Source: Microbacterium sp. SA39 (GTDB lineage Bacteria > Actinomycetota > Actinomycetes > Actinomycetales > Microbacteriaceae). Taken from it: DNA of 64,000 nt. Shown one piece after another: positions 1 to 8,935 of this stretch. The number at the start of each line of letters is the position of its first letter. Within the stretch, counting starts at the first letter, position 1. The position numbers and the translations under genes are program-made. The stretch is taken from the NCBI RefSeq assembly GCF_000967865.1, contig NZ_JXRU01000026.1:1-64000 (forward strand). Reading direction: 5' to 3'. The notes below the pieces were generated by a model. That model worked only from the letters and a program-made list of their open reading frames with translations. It was not told where the DNA came from and made no database searches.

Positions 1-32
1 ACAGGCGTCAGGGGTGCGTTAGCGTGAGTCAC
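1..32 (-). CDS. IS481-family transposase, N-terminal fragment (window edge)
   Basis: A GTG start at 32 opens the reading frame VTHANAPLTP, which runs off the left edge. THANAPLTP is the characteristic N-terminus of IS481-family DDE transposases of actinobacteria, which cut and join DNA at the element ends. Only ten residues are visible, so the helix-turn-helix and the DDE catalytic residues lie outside the window, and whether the gene is intact is unknown. The identification rests on that short motif plus the adjoining inverted repeat. Confidence 0.6.
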   Translation of the reverse strand, partial: MTHANAPLTP

Positions 33-95
33 GAAGACCTCCGTGTGTGGAATGTGAGTGTGGTAACCCACATCCTGCCCGGAGGTCTTCGCTAA
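1..95 (-). mobile_element. End of an IS481-type insertion sequence (cut by window edge)
   Basis: The first 32 bases, read on the minus strand, encode the start of an IS481-type transposase. Directly in front of that start lies a GAAGACCTCC / GGAGGTCTTC inverted repeat (33-42 and 81-90) around a short spacer, followed by TTAGC-like sequence. This resembles the transposase-proximal end of IS481-family elements in Actinobacteria. The outer boundary near 93-95 is inferred from where the neighbouring reading frame becomes open; the true terminal repeat and target duplication cannot be set because the other end is outside the window. Confidence 0.6.
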
Positions 96-338
96 CTCAG
101 CCGTTCACAACGTCCCTGGGAAGAACAGCTAGGCGACTACGCCGAACTTGCTGGTCGAGAGTCCCCAGCCACTGTTGAGATGCAAGCGGTGATCGACGAA
201 ACCCTCACCCGGCTTGACACGATCGCCCCAGGCATTGAGTGGGGCACTGCGAGTCCCGGGAAACCGTTCGCGGCCGGTGAGCCGCGTCTCGCTACCGTCA
301 GCCAAGTGTGCACCGACGACCTCGGCGACTCCGAATGA
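96..338 (+). pseudogene. Truncated unknown ORF next to the IS end
   Basis: An open frame of 80 codons starts right after a TAA at 93-95 inside the presumed IS end and stops at 336-338. It has no start codon at its left end; the first ATG is at 180 and would leave only 52 residues. The codon use looks like real coding sequence. The stop overlaps the sigma-factor start as ATGA, suggesting the two were translationally coupled. No family was recognised. The most economical reading is the 3' part of a gene whose 5' part was displaced by the insertion sequence; a short intact gene from 180 remains possible. Confidence 0.4.
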
Positions 339-850
339 CGACTGACCTGCCCTCGCTTGTGCGCGCCGACTCGTTTGAGGGACGCAGGATCGAGGCCGTC
401 GTTCGACGCGAAGCTCCCGCGCTGCTCAGCTATTTCGAACGCAGATGCGGCGCTCAAGAGGCTCCTGACCTTCTCGGTGAAACTCTTCTTGTGGCCTGGC
501 GCCGGGGCGCTGCGATTCCTGTGGACGATCAAGAGGCGCGCATGTGGCTGTTCGGCGTTGCACGCCGCATACTCCTCACTAGCCGCCGCAGTGGTGTCCG
601 ACGCCAAGCCCTCGTCGATCGCCTCCGCGAGGAGGCGCTGACCCGGGAGCAGATCCACACGCTTCGCGACGACGAGGTGCATGAAGCGCTCGCACGTCTC
701 TCTCCATTAGATGCCGAGATCATCAGGCTTCGGCATTGGGAGGGCTTCAACCTGGTCGAGATCGCTCATCATCTTCACCGCCGTGAGGGAACGATCCGGA
801 GCCGGTACAGTCGCGCCCGCCAAACCCTAAAAGAGTACCTACTCGAGTGA
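335..850 (+). CDS. ECF-type RNA polymerase sigma factor
   Basis: This 171-residue protein has the two-domain ECF layout. Sigma region 2 lies around residues 30-90 (FERRCGAQEAPDLLGETLLVAW, then MWLFGVARRIL). Region 4 lies around 115-170, with the SPLDAEIIRLRHWEGF start and a helix-turn-helix ending in REGTIRSRYSRAR. It would direct RNA polymerase to a small promoter set. The ATG at 335 is preferred over the GTG at 308 because it overlaps the preceding stop as ATGA and because family homology starts there. No anti-sigma gene is visible on either side, and the left neighbour seems truncated by an IS, so its control may be disturbed. Confidence 0.85.
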   Translation: MTTDLPSLVRADSFEGRRIEAVVRREAPALLSYFERRCGAQEAPDLLGETLLVAWRRGAAIPVDDQEARMWLFGVARRILLTSRRSGVRRQALVDRLREEALTREQIHTLRDDEVHEALARLSPLDAEIIRLRHWEGFNLVEIAHHLHRREGTIRSRYSRARQTLKEYLLE

Positions 851-873
851 TCGACCGTGCTGCCTGAAACGAT

Positions 874-996
874 CGTTTTCGGTGGGCCGGCCGGCTTCGA
901 CGAGCGGCTGCTCGACATGCGGATGATCGACGAGTCGAAACCCCCTGCCGAAACCTGTCGCACCGAAACTTCGGCATAACCGTTTTCGGTGGGCCG
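874..996. repeat. Short direct repeat pair of 16 bp
   Basis: CGTTTTCGGTGGGCCG occurs at 874-889 and again at 981-996, both in the same orientation. Just before the second copy, CACCGAAA at 960-967 is the inverse of TTTTCGGTG, giving an imperfect inverted repeat around CTTCGGCATAACCG. The region has no convincing gene. Such an arrangement can mark a recombinase site or a past insertion/deletion, but no recombinase gene is visible here. Confidence 0.5.
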
Positions 997-1017
997 AATG
1001 AGGTTCCTCACCGTCGA

Positions 1018-2325
1018 TCAGGCGACGACCGTGTTCACCGAGCCGTAGGGGTCGACCTCGTTCGCCGACACGTCGGGCTGGATCAGATGACGGATGCCGC
1101 GCGCCTCGAGCGCCGCGGAATCCTGGGCCATCCGCGATGTCACGACCGCCGGATCGAGTCCGGCCGCACAGGCATCCACCCACGCCTGGAACACCGCTCC
1201 CCCGGGGCTCAGCGCGGCACGGCTGACGGGAACCTCGCGCTCGTCGACGTCGACCACGATCGCGGTCTCACGTGCGGGCGGCGCCACGCGCGCGCGCAGT
1301 TCAGGGATGAGCTCGGCGAGCCGACGCCCGAGGGGCTTCACCGCTCCGTCCTGGCCGACCAGACCAAGCGAGTACTCCAGCTCGGGAAAGTCGCCGAGCT
1401 CGCGGCTCACGTCGTGCGAGCACCACCAGGTGATGCCCCAGAGGTTCTCGGTCCGCGCGGCCGAGCGCACCGTCGCCTCGAGGAAGCCGGGCATCTCGTC
1501 CTCGGTGAGGCAGTTCGAGGGTGCCCCGACCTCCTGCAGCCAGACCACCCGAGCGGGATCGGTCGCGAAGCCCCGCGAAAGCTCGATCAGGTACTCGGCG
1601 TGCCGGTCGGACGCGACCGAGCGCCCGCCGTAGCGCTGCGCGGTGCCGTTGAAGATCCAGGAGTGGATCGTGGTCATCGCGCCGAGGCGCGAGGCGTGTG
1701 CCGGCGTGAACCCGTGGCCGTCCATGTACCAGACAGCGTCGTACTCGCTGTGCACGTGCGCGTGGCCGGGAGCCGCGGCATCCGCCGCCGCCAGCAGCGA
1801 CGAGATCCACTCCCCCGCCTCGTCCTGCGTGACCGGCCACGGCGAGGGATGCGTGTGCGCGGAGAACTGGTTCGTCTCATTCCCGAGCGTCAGGCCGAGG
1901 AAGTTCGGCGCCTCGCGCAGCGCCTGCCCGAGTCGGTCGACCAGCGCGACCTGCCCCTTGAGCGCCTTCGGATCGGTGAACATGTTCTTGTCGTGCCAGG
2001 TGGACAGCCACGAGGGGACGAAGTCGAAGCTCGACAGATGGCCCTGGATCACGTCGACACTGGCATCCATCCCGAACTCGCCGGCGATGTCGACGACGGC
2101 GCGGACGTCATCGATGGCCTTCGCGCGGATGAGCGTGCGGTTCGGCTGGAGGACGTTCCAGAGCGGGAAGACCCGCACGTGGTCGAGGCCCAACTCGGCG
2201 AGCGCGGCGAAGTCGCGACGCACGTCGTCGGGCGTGAAGTCGAGCCAGGAGTGCATCCAGTCCTTCGACGGCGTGTAGTTCGCCCCGAATCTCAGGGGAG
2301 CATCGAGAGCGCCACGCTGCGTCAT
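1018..2325 (-). CDS. GH5-type glycosidase, candidate N-glycan core beta-mannosidase
   Basis: The 435-residue protein has no signal peptide, so it should act in the cytoplasm. It is a (beta/alpha)8 clan-A hydrolase: Glu150 in LGNETNQF is the expected acid/base and Glu265 in VWLQEVG the expected nucleophile, both at positions usual for GH5. The N-terminus (RFGANYTP, then [22 protein letters not shown]) resembles GH5 subfamily 18 enzymes, which split Man-beta-1,4-GlcNAc. The divergent importer, the GH92 alpha-mannosidase and the Endo H-type GH18 in the same locus fit that role: it would finish the degradation of an imported oligomannose carrying one GlcNAc. Subfamily and substrate are inferences; family membership is well supported by the two Glu motifs. 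Confidence 0.78.
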   Translation of the reverse strand: MTQRGALDAPLRFGANYTPSKDWMHSWLDFTPDDVRRDFAALAELGLDHVRVFPLWNVLQPNRTLIRAKAIDDVRAVVDIAGEFGMDASVDVIQGHLSSFDFVPSWLSTWHDKNMFTDPKALKGQVALVDRLGQALREAPNFLGLTLGNETNQFSAHTHPSPWPVTQDEAGEWISSLLAAADAAAPGHAHVHSEYDAVWYMDGHGFTPAHASRLGAMTTIHSWIFNGTAQRYGGRSVASDRHAEYLIELSRGFATDPARVVWLQEVGAPSNCLTEDEMPGFLEATVRSAARTENLWGITWWCSHDVSRELGDFPELEYSLGLVGQDGAVKPLGRRLAELIPELRARVAPPARETAIVVDVDEREVPVSRAALSPGGAVFQAWVDACAAGLDPAVVTSRMAQDSAALEARGIRHLIQPDVSANEVDPYGSVNTVVA

Positions 2326-2375
2326 GTGTCCGGACCTTTCGCACGGTGCCCTCCGGCGAGGACATGTCGGATCAC

Positions 2376-2387
2376 TATAACGCTTGA
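2376..2387 (-). promoter_or_regulatory. LacI-type operator overlapping a -10 box, GH5 gene
   Basis: On the minus strand the site reads TCAAGCGTTATA, matching a T-N-AA-N-CG-N-T-N-N-A half-palindrome of LacI-family operators. It runs directly into TATAGT, a good -10 hexamer. It lies about 50 bases upstream of the GH5 start. The same layout is seen at 2476 and 9936. Confidence 0.5.
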
Positions 2388-2475
2388 GCTACGAACATCC
2401 CAGTGCTCGCCTGCAATCGACGGGACGCCCGCCGACAGCACCTTGACAGGCGCGGCATCCGATGGTTTCATCTGC

Positions 2476-2487
2476 TAAAGCGTTGCA
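2476..2487 (+). promoter_or_regulatory. LacI-type operator, importer operon
   Basis: TAAAGCGTTGCA lies about 56 bases upstream of the binding-protein start and shares the T-N-AAGCG core with the sites at 2376 and 9936. The following TGCAGT occupies the place of the TATAGT -10 box of the other two. Confidence 0.45.
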
Positions 2488-2542
2488 GTCCACTCTCGCG
2501 TGGGCAAACACGTGGAATCGCCCGCCTCGAGGAAGAAGCACG

Positions 2543-3847
2543 ATGAAAACTCCGACACGCATTGCCGCTCTGGCAGCATTCAGCATCGGCGTCCTGGCGC
2601 TGACGAGTTGCACAGGAGGCGGCGGAGGTTCGACCGGCGACTCCGGCCCCATCGACACCTCCGGCGAGCTGAGCGGATCGATCCAGTTCCAGACCTGGTC
2701 GCTCAAGAACGAGAAGTTCACGCCCTACTTCGAGGAAGTCATCGATGCGTTCGAGAAGGAGAACCCCGACGTCACGGTCGAGTGGCTCGACCAGCCGGGC
2801 GACGGCTACCAGGAGAAGATCCTGAGCCAGGCGAACGCCGACACGCTCCCCGACGTCCTGAACCTTCCGCCTGACATCGCGTACCCCCTCGTCGCCGCGG
2901 GCAAGCTCGTCGAAATCGACACCGCGGACCCCGACCTGAAGTCGGCCTACAACGCCGGCGCGTGGGACTCGTACAGCCAGTACCCCGGCGTCGAGGGCAC
3001 CTACGGCCTGCCCTGGTATCTCTCCAGCGACGCCTCGTGGTGGAACCTCGCGCAGCTCGCCCCCTACGGCGTCACCGAGGAGAACCTCCCGACGACCGTC
3101 GACGAGCTCCTCGCCCTCGCGAAGGAGGTCGCGACCGAGTCCGGCGGCAAGGTGCAGCTGCTCTCGTCGATCCCCGCGCTCGACACCTTCACGGCCGCCG
3201 GCATGGAGGTCATCAACGACGAGGGCGAGTTCGACTTCAACACCGACGAGGCCGCCGCGATCATCGAGGCCTACGCCGACGCCTACGCGGCCGGCGCGAT
3301 GCCCGCCGAGGCGCTGACCGGTGACTACGGCGGAAACGCCGAGGCCTACATCCAGGAGAAGGTCGCATTCACGACCGGCGGCACCGGCTTCACGACCGAC
3401 CTGCAGAAGGATGCTCCCGCGCTGCTCGAGAACACCGTCGCGACGCAGCGTCTCGGCGTTCCGCCGCTCTACGTGCAGGGACTCAACGTCTCGGCCGACT
3501 CCGACAACAAGGAGGCCGCCCTCGCCTTCGCCGAGTTCGTGACGAACGAGGAGAACCAGGTCGCGTTCTCGTCGCTCGCCGTGGGCACCGCGCCGGGCAC
3601 CGCCGCCGGCGGCGACAAGGTCGTCGAGAACATCTCCTCGTCGATCACCGACGAGAAGCAGCTCGCCGCGATCGACACCGTGTTCACCGCGATGGAGGAT
3701 GCCAAGGCGCTGCCGTTCCAGTGGACCTCCGACATGGCGACCTACATGACGCAGCAGATCGCCCTCGCGATCAACGGCGAAGCGGATGCCAAGACGCAGC
3801 TCGACAAGATCGTCGAGTACGCCAACGCGAACCGCGTGGACCAGTGA
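2543..3847 (+). CDS. ABC sugar transporter solute-binding lipoprotein (CUT1 type)
   Basis: A 434-residue extracellular solute-binding protein family 1 member. It starts with a lipoprotein signal (MKTPTRIAALAAF, lipobox LTSC with Cys23) and a Gly/Ser linker, followed by the fold seen in sugar binders (IQFQTWSL, then KENPDVTVEW and DGYQEKIL). It would sit on the outside of the membrane and hand oligosaccharides to the two permeases encoded next. ATG 2543 was chosen because it follows a GAGGAAGAAG ribosome site and begins the signal peptide; an upstream ATG at 2462 would put 27 odd residues in front. Neighbouring glycosidases suggest oligomannose-GlcNAc as the ligand. No ATPase gene is present, as is usual when a shared MsiK/UgpC-type ATPase serves several importers. 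Confidence 0.9.
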   Translation: MKTPTRIAALAAFSIGVLALTSCTGGGGGSTGDSGPIDTSGELSGSIQFQTWSLKNEKFTPYFEEVIDAFEKENPDVTVEWLDQPGDGYQEKILSQANADTLPDVLNLPPDIAYPLVAAGKLVEIDTADPDLKSAYNAGAWDSYSQYPGVEGTYGLPWYLSSDASWWNLAQLAPYGVTEENLPTTVDELLALAKEVATESGGKVQLLSSIPALDTFTAAGMEVINDEGEFDFNTDEAAAIIEAYADAYAAGAMPAEALTGDYGGNAEAYIQEKVAFTTGGTGFTTDLQKDAPALLENTVATQRLGVPPLYVQGLNVSADSDNKEAALAFAEFVTNEENQVAFSSLAVGTAPGTAAGGDKVVENISSSITDEKQLAAIDTVFTAMEDAKALPFQWTSDMATYMTQQIALAINGEADAKTQLDKIVEYANANRVDQ

Positions 3848-3849
3848 GC

Positions 3850-4776
3850 ATGAGCGCGGACACCGGCATCCGGACCAAGATGAGATCGATGAGATCCCAC
3901 AGATGGTTCACGCCCTGGCTGCTCCTCGGCCCCGCCGTGATCTGGGTGCTGGTGTTCGCGCTCTGGCCGTTCCTCAACACGGTCTTCCTCAGCTTCACCG
4001 ACGCCCGCCCCCTGCGGACGCCCGAGTTCGTCGGCACGGCGAACTACGACCGCATGTTCGGCGACGAGATGTTCTGGAACGCGCTGACGACGTGCATCAT
4101 CTACGTCGTCGTGTGCGTGCCGCTGCTGACCGTCCTCCCGCTGCTGCTGGCTCTGCTGGTGCAGAAGAAGCTGCCGGGCATCTCGTTCTTCCGCACCACG
4201 TTCTACTTCCCGGTGATCGCCTCGGTGGTCGTCGTCGCCCTCATCTGGACCTGGCTGTTCGACAGCCGCGGCATCATCAACCAGACGCTCGAGTTCCTGG
4301 GGCTGGTCGACAAGCCGATGGCGTTCCTCGTCGACCGCTGGCTGCTGCTCGGCTGCGCGATCCTGCTCACGGTGTGGAAGGGACTCGGCTACTACATGGT
4401 CGTGTACCTCGCCGCCCTCGGTAACGTCGGCAAGGAGCTGCATGAGGCGGCGATGCTCGACGGCGCCGGAGCCTTCCGCCGCTTCCTCTCGGTCACGATC
4501 CCCTCGGTGCGCGGCGCGATGCTCCTCATCGCGGTGCTGATCGCGGTCTCTGCGATGAGGGTGTTCGCCGAGCTCGACGTGCTGTCCAAGAGCACGGGCG
4601 GTCCGGGCGGCTACGACATGTCGCTGGTGATGCTCATCCGCCAGGTCGGCTCGGGCTTGAACGGCAACATCGGCTACGCGTCGGCGATCAGCGTCGCCTT
4701 GTTCCTCCTGACCCTCATCCCGCTCGCCGCGATCGCCTTCATGAATCGCGAGAAGAAGGCGAAGGCCCCCGCATGA
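3850..4776 (+). CDS. ABC sugar transporter permease (MalF/UgpA type)
   Basis: The 308-residue membrane protein has about six hydrophobic segments and the permease loop EAAMLDGAGAFRRFLSVTIPSVR, the EAA motif that docks on the ATPase. It forms the channel together with the second permease. The ATG at 3850 lies just after the preceding stop; a GTG at 3844 overlaps that stop (GTGA) and would add two residues. It belongs to one operon with the binding protein, second permease and GH92 gene, all with overlaps or no gaps. Confidence 0.9.
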   Translation: MSADTGIRTKMRSMRSHRWFTPWLLLGPAVIWVLVFALWPFLNTVFLSFTDARPLRTPEFVGTANYDRMFGDEMFWNALTTCIIYVVVCVPLLTVLPLLLALLVQKKLPGISFFRTTFYFPVIASVVVVALIWTWLFDSRGIINQTLEFLGLVDKPMAFLVDRWLLLGCAILLTVWKGLGYYMVVYLAALGNVGKELHEAAMLDGAGAFRRFLSVTIPSVRGAMLLIAVLIAVSAMRVFAELDVLSKSTGGPGGYDMSLVMLIRQVGSGLNGNIGYASAISVALFLLTLIPLAAIAFMNREKKAKAPA

Positions 4777-5717
4777 GCATCCTCACCCCTCCCCGCGCCG
4801 AGGACGACCGCCACTCGCCGGAGGAGCCGACGAGCCCCGCGAAGTCCGCGCGCGAGCGCGTCTTCCGCCGCCGCGGCTCCGGAGACTTCAGCAAGCCGAC
4901 CCTCGGTGGACTCATCGGGCGCTACGCCCTGCTGCTGTTCGTGCTGGTGCTCGTGATCGGACCGTTCCTCTGGCAGCTGTCGACCTCGTTCAAGGGGCCG
5001 CAGGAGAACATCTACTCCTTCCCGCCGAACCTCATCCCGCGCGAGCCGACGCTCGGGAACTACTCGACCGTCGCCGACATCGTGCCGGTCTACCTCTACG
5101 CCTGGCACTCACTGCTCGTCTCGGTCGGCACGGTCGTCAGCAACGTCGTGCTGGCCACCCTCGCCGGGTACGCGCTGGGCTGCATGAGGTTCCGTGGCAA
5201 GTGGATCGTCATGGCGATCCTGCTCTCCACCCTGCTCTTCCCCGGTGAGGTCACGGTGACGAGTAACTTCCTCACGATCCGCGCGCTGGGTCTGGCCGAC
5301 ACGCTCTGGGGCGTCTTCCTGCCGGGCGCCATCAGCGCGATGAACGTGCTGCTGATCGCCACGGCGTGCCGCATGATCCCCAAGGACGTGCTGGATGCCG
5401 CGACGGTCGACGGGGCGACGACGTGGCAGCGCATCCGCCACATCGTCTGGCCGAACATCCGCGGCATGGTCTCGGTGGTCGCGATCTTCGCGTTCATCGG
5501 CGCCTGGGATGACTACCTGTGGCCGCTCATCGTGCTTTCCGATCCCGCGAAGTACACGCTGACCGTCGGCATGGCCTACCTCAACAGCAGCTTCTCGGTC
5601 GACCCGCGCCTGATCGCAGCGGGGACGATGATCGCGCTCGTGCCGATCGTCATCATGTTCTCGTTCACGCAGCGGTTCTTCTTCAAGGGCGTGCAGGAGG
5701 GCGCGATCAAGGGGTGA
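4773..5717 (+). CDS. ABC sugar transporter permease (MalG/UgpE type)
   Basis: The 314-residue second channel subunit has a long hydrophilic N-terminus (about 45 residues) before the first membrane span, then the MalG-type periplasmic loop (LSTSFKGPQENIYSFPPNLIP) and the EAA loop DVLDAATVDGATTWQRIRHIVWPNIRG. The C-terminus QRFFFKGVQEGAIKG is typical of this subfamily. Its ATG overlaps the stop of the first permease (ATGA), and its own stop overlaps the GH92 GTG start, so all four genes are likely translated as a unit. Confidence 0.9.
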   Translation: MSILTPPRAEDDRHSPEEPTSPAKSARERVFRRRGSGDFSKPTLGGLIGRYALLLFVLVLVIGPFLWQLSTSFKGPQENIYSFPPNLIPREPTLGNYSTVADIVPVYLYAWHSLLVSVGTVVSNVVLATLAGYALGCMRFRGKWIVMAILLSTLLFPGEVTVTSNFLTIRALGLADTLWGVFLPGAISAMNVLLIATACRMIPKDVLDAATVDGATTWQRIRHIVWPNIRGMVSVVAIFAFIGAWDDYLWPLIVLSDPAKYTLTVGMAYLNSSFSVDPRLIAAGTMIALVPIVIMFSFTQRFFFKGVQEGAIKG

Positions 5718-8700
5718 GCACCGTGCGCCTCTCCCCCGCTGACGGCCCGACCGATCCGCCGTCGTCGCGTCCTCACACCGGCGTGCTGGACGGACCGGTG
5801 TTCGCCTTCGCGTTCGATCCTGCCGCCGGTGAGCAGCGCATCGACGTTCCCGGTTTCGCGGATCTCACGTTCTCGGCGGATGCCGTGCTGCACTGGGCGT
5901 TCTACGCCGACGGACCCGCGGCCACGCTGGCGCCTCACGCGGCGCCCGCGGTGGCGGTGGACGTGCGCCTCGCCGACGGGACCCGGCTGAGCGACAGGGA
6001 GGCGGTGCGCGACCGCTACGACTTCCCGATCACCGCCGAGAAGCAGTTCGCCGCTCGCTGGAGCTTCCCCGAGCAGTGGAACGCCGACACGGTCTCGCTC
6101 GCTCCGGTTTCGCACCACCGTGGCACCGTCGAGATCGTGCTCGGCGCGCGATCCCCGGTCGCCGCGACCGATCTCCCGGGCGAGGTCTCGGGCTTCGTGC
6201 AGGTCGTGGTCGAGGAGCGCGCAGCATCCGCATCACTCACCCCCGTCGAACGCGTCGACACCCGCCGCGGCTCGCACTCGGGTCCGCGGTTCTCCCGCGG
6301 GAACACGATCCCGGCAGTGGCCGTGCCGCACGGGTTCGCTTTCGTCACCCCGGCGACGGATGCCGCCGACTCGCGCTGGCCGTATCGTCCCTTCGTGCAC
6401 GACGATCCGCAGGGGCGTCGTCTCGAGGCTCTCCAGTTCTCGCATCAGCCCAGCCCGTGGATCGGCGATCGTTCCGTGCTGCAGCTGATGCCCTTCCTCG
6501 ACCGGCCGACATCGCGGCGGGTGGAGCGCCGGCGCTGGATCGTTCCCGGCACCGAGCGCGCCCATCCGCACGAGTACGCGGCCGATCTCGGCGACGACCT
6601 GCACGTCGAGCTGACGGCGACCTCGCATGCGGCAGCCTTCCGTGTGCGGAGCGCGAATCCCGATGCGCAGGTGGGCTTCGTGATCGATCAGCTCGCCGCC
6701 GGCGGGCGCCTGGAATGGACGGATGCCGGAGGCTTCGAGGGCCGGATCCCGGAGGGTCCCGAGGACTGGGGCAACGCTCCGCGCTGCTACTTCGCGGGCG
6801 CAGTGCAGAACGGGGGCACCCCCGTCGACCGCGGCCATCTCGACGACGACGGCCGGGGCGAGGTCGCCGGATACGTGGGCGGCCGCGGGGCGCTCGAGGT
6901 GCGGATCGCCGTCTCCTTCCTGTCGATCGACCAGGCTCGCCGTAGCCTCGAGCTCGAAGCGCCGGCGGCCACCTCGTACGAGCAGCTGCGCGACGCGTCC
7001 GCGGCATCCTGGAACCGCCTGCTGGGTCGCGTCACGATTCCCGCACTGCCCGAGGAAGAGGCTCCGTACCGCTCGCTCGCCGACGAGGAGCACCGGGCGC
7101 GCATAGCGGCATCCGTCCACCGGATGCACCTGTACCCGAACACGGCGGCCGAGAACGCCGGGACCGCGGATGCCCCCGTCTGGCGATTCGCGGATGTGTT
7201 CGCGGGCGCGGCGGGCGATCAGCCGCCGACCGCCGACGGCGAGCTCGTCGTCAACAACGGCTACTGGGACACCTACCGCACCGAGTGGCCCGCGCTCGCC
7301 CTGCTCGACCCCGCCCTCGCTGGGCGACTGCTCGATGGGCAGCTCGAGCAGTACCGCCGCGGCGGGTGGATGGCGCGCTGGAGTGCCCCGGGGTACGTCG
7401 ACAGCATGGTCGGCACCTCGAGCGACCAGATCTTCGCGGATGCCGCGCGCTGGGGAGTGGACTTCGACCGGGTCGCCGCGTTCAAGAGCGGATGGCGGAA
7501 CGCCTGCGAGCCCGGCCCCGACGCCCGCCGCGGCCGCAAGGGCATCGGGCGGGGTCGCTTCACCGGATACATCTCCTCCGACGTGCCGGAGGGGATGAGC
7601 TGGAGCATCGAGAACGCCGTGAGCGATGCCGCCCTCGGGCGGTTCGCCGCACAGCTGGCCGCCTCGGCTGAGTCAGAGGCGGATGCCGGAGCAGAGACGG
7701 ATGCCGCTCGCTATCGGTCCTTCGCCCGCTACTTCGCGAACCGGGCACGGTCGTACCGCACCCTCTTCGACGACGAGACGGGTTTCTTCCGCGGCAGGGA
7801 CGACCGGGGCGCCTTCGCCGCCACGGGTTTTGATCCGCGGTCCTGGGGTGGCGACAACGTCGAGACGAACGCGTGGGGGATGTCGGTCGGCGCCGTGCAC
7901 GACGGCGCGGGTCTGGCCGACCTCTACGGGGGTCCGGGCGGCCTCGGCCGACACCTCGACGCGTTGTTCGCCGAGCCGGAGACCGCCGACCAGCGGTTCG
8001 GCGGCGCGTACGGCACCGTCATCCACGAACAGCGTGAGGCACGAGCACTGCGATCGGGCATGTGCGCGATCTCGAACCAGCCCGCGCATCACATCCCCTT
8101 CATGTACGCGTTCAGCGACCGGCCGTGGCAGACGGCCGCCATCGTGCACGACCTCGCCAGCCGTCTGTTCACCGGGGCGCACATCGGCCAGGGATATCCC
8201 GGCGACGAGGACAACGGCGAGATGAGCGCGTGGTGGCTGTGGGCCGCGCTCGGACTGTATCCGCTGGAGCTCGCCTCCGGAGTGCTGCGGATCGGGTCGC
8301 CGCTGTTCGACGACATCCGTGCCGATCGTGGCGACGGCTCCTCGCTGCGCGTGCTGTCGCGGCGGAGCGGCCCCTCGGCTCACGTGCTGCAGGAGGCGCG
8401 GCTCGACGGGGTGGCGCTGCCCTCGGCCGAGCTGCCGGTCGATGCGCTCGTCGGGGATGCCGTGCTCGAGTTGGTGTTCGGGGACGATCCAGCGGCAGCG
8501 CTCGAGAGCGGGCCCATGTCGCCCGCGGAGTCGGTTGATGCCTGGCACGCCGACCTGACGTCAGGTGGTGGCCACGTCATCTCCTCCCCCGCTGTCAGTC
8601 ATGCCGAGCGGGTGTTCGACGATGGTTCCCCGTCGGTCGACGACGGCTCTGCGCTGCGCGCCGGGGGGTGGGTGGGATGGCGGTTCCCCGAGCCCCGCGG

Positions 8701-8935
8701 CATCACCGATCTCACCGTGACCGTGGCCGGCCCGGCATCCGCTTCCGCTCTCCGCTGGGAAGTCCTGGACGCCGAAGAACGCTGGGTCCCGGTGTCGATG
8801 ACGCACCAGGCTGCGCTGCTGCCGAATCGCACGACGCCGTTCACATTGGCAGGACGCGTCGTGACCTCGGCGCTCCGCGTTCGCGCAGAGGCCGAGGTCA
8901 CGATCCGTCAGGTCGAGCTCTTCGACCTGGACTGA
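5714..8935 (+). CDS. GH92-family alpha-mannosidase with C-terminal discoidin-like domain
   Basis: A 1073-residue protein of the calcium-dependent GH92 alpha-mannosidases. It has an N-terminal beta-sandwich, then an (alpha/alpha)6 barrel with family motifs: WDTYRTEWP near residue 518, VETNAW with Glu717 at the general-acid position, NQPAHHIP near 788, and GYPGDEDNGEMSAWW with Asp831 and Asp833 at the base positions. The last 120 residues look like an F5/8-type sugar-binding sandwich. No signal peptide is present, so it would trim alpha-mannose from imported oligosaccharide in the cytoplasm. The usual GNEP is SNQP and the usual EGNAWQY is ETNAWGM, so linkage preference may differ from characterised enzymes. 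GTG 5714 overlaps the previous stop; a second GTG at 5723 is possible. Confidence 0.88.
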   Translation: MSTVRLSPADGPTDPPSSRPHTGVLDGPVFAFAFDPAAGEQRIDVPGFADLTFSADAVLHWAFYADGPAATLAPHAAPAVAVDVRLADGTRLSDREAVRDRYDFPITAEKQFAARWSFPEQWNADTVSLAPVSHHRGTVEIVLGARSPVAATDLPGEVSGFVQVVVEERAASASLTPVERVDTRRGSHSGPRFSRGNTIPAVAVPHGFAFVTPATDAADSRWPYRPFVHDDPQGRRLEALQFSHQPSPWIGDRSVLQLMPFLDRPTSRRVERRRWIVPGTERAHPHEYAADLGDDLHVELTATSHAAAFRVRSANPDAQVGFVIDQLAAGGRLEWTDAGGFEGRIPEGPEDWGNAPRCYFAGAVQNGGTPVDRGHLDDDGRGEVAGYVGGRGALEVRIAVSFLSIDQARRSLELEAPAATSYEQLRDASAASWNRLLGRVTIPALPEEEAPYRSLADEEHRARIAASVHRMHLYPNTAAENAGTADAPVWRFADVFAGAAGDQPPTADGELVVNNGYWDTYRTEWPALALLDPALAGRLLDGQLEQYRRGGWMARWSAPGYVDSMVGTSSDQIFADAARWGVDFDRVAAFKSGWRNACEPGPDARRGRKGIGRGRFTGYISSDVPEGMSWSIENAVSDAALGRFAAQLAASAESEADAGAETDAARYRSFARYFANRARSYRTLFDDETGFFRGRDDRGAFAATGFDPRSWGGDNVETNAWGMSVGAVHDGAGLADLYGGPGGLGRHLDALFAEPETADQRFGGAYGTVIHEQREARALRSGMCAISNQPAHHIPFMYAFSDRPWQTAAIVHDLASRLFTGAHIGQGYPGDEDNGEMSAWWLWAALGLYPLELASGVLRIGSPLFDDIRADRGDGSSLRVLSRRSGPSAHVLQEARLDGVALPSAELPVDALVGDAVLELVFGDDPAAALESGPMSPAESVDAWHADLTSGGGHVISSPAVSHAERVFDDGSPSVDDGSALRAGGWVGWRFPEPRGITDLTVTVAGPASASALRWEVLDAEERWVPVSMTHQAALLPNRTTPFTLAGRVVTSALRVRAEAEVTIRQVELFDLD

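Noticed and set aside
1087..2478. A 463-codon open frame on the plus strand across the GH5 gene
   Set aside because: It is an Arg/Pro/Ala-rich shadow of the GH5 frame, with no family motif; the minus-strand frame has both catalytic Glu motifs.
8078..8080. Gln in SNQPAHH of the GH92 protein as a missing general acid, which would suggest a mannosyl-phosphate-cleaving enzyme
   Set aside because: The general-acid position in GH92 lies in the EGNAW motif, about 109 residues before the DxD pair in known enzymes. Here that position is Glu717 in VETNAW, 114-116 residues before Asp831/Asp833, so the acid is present.
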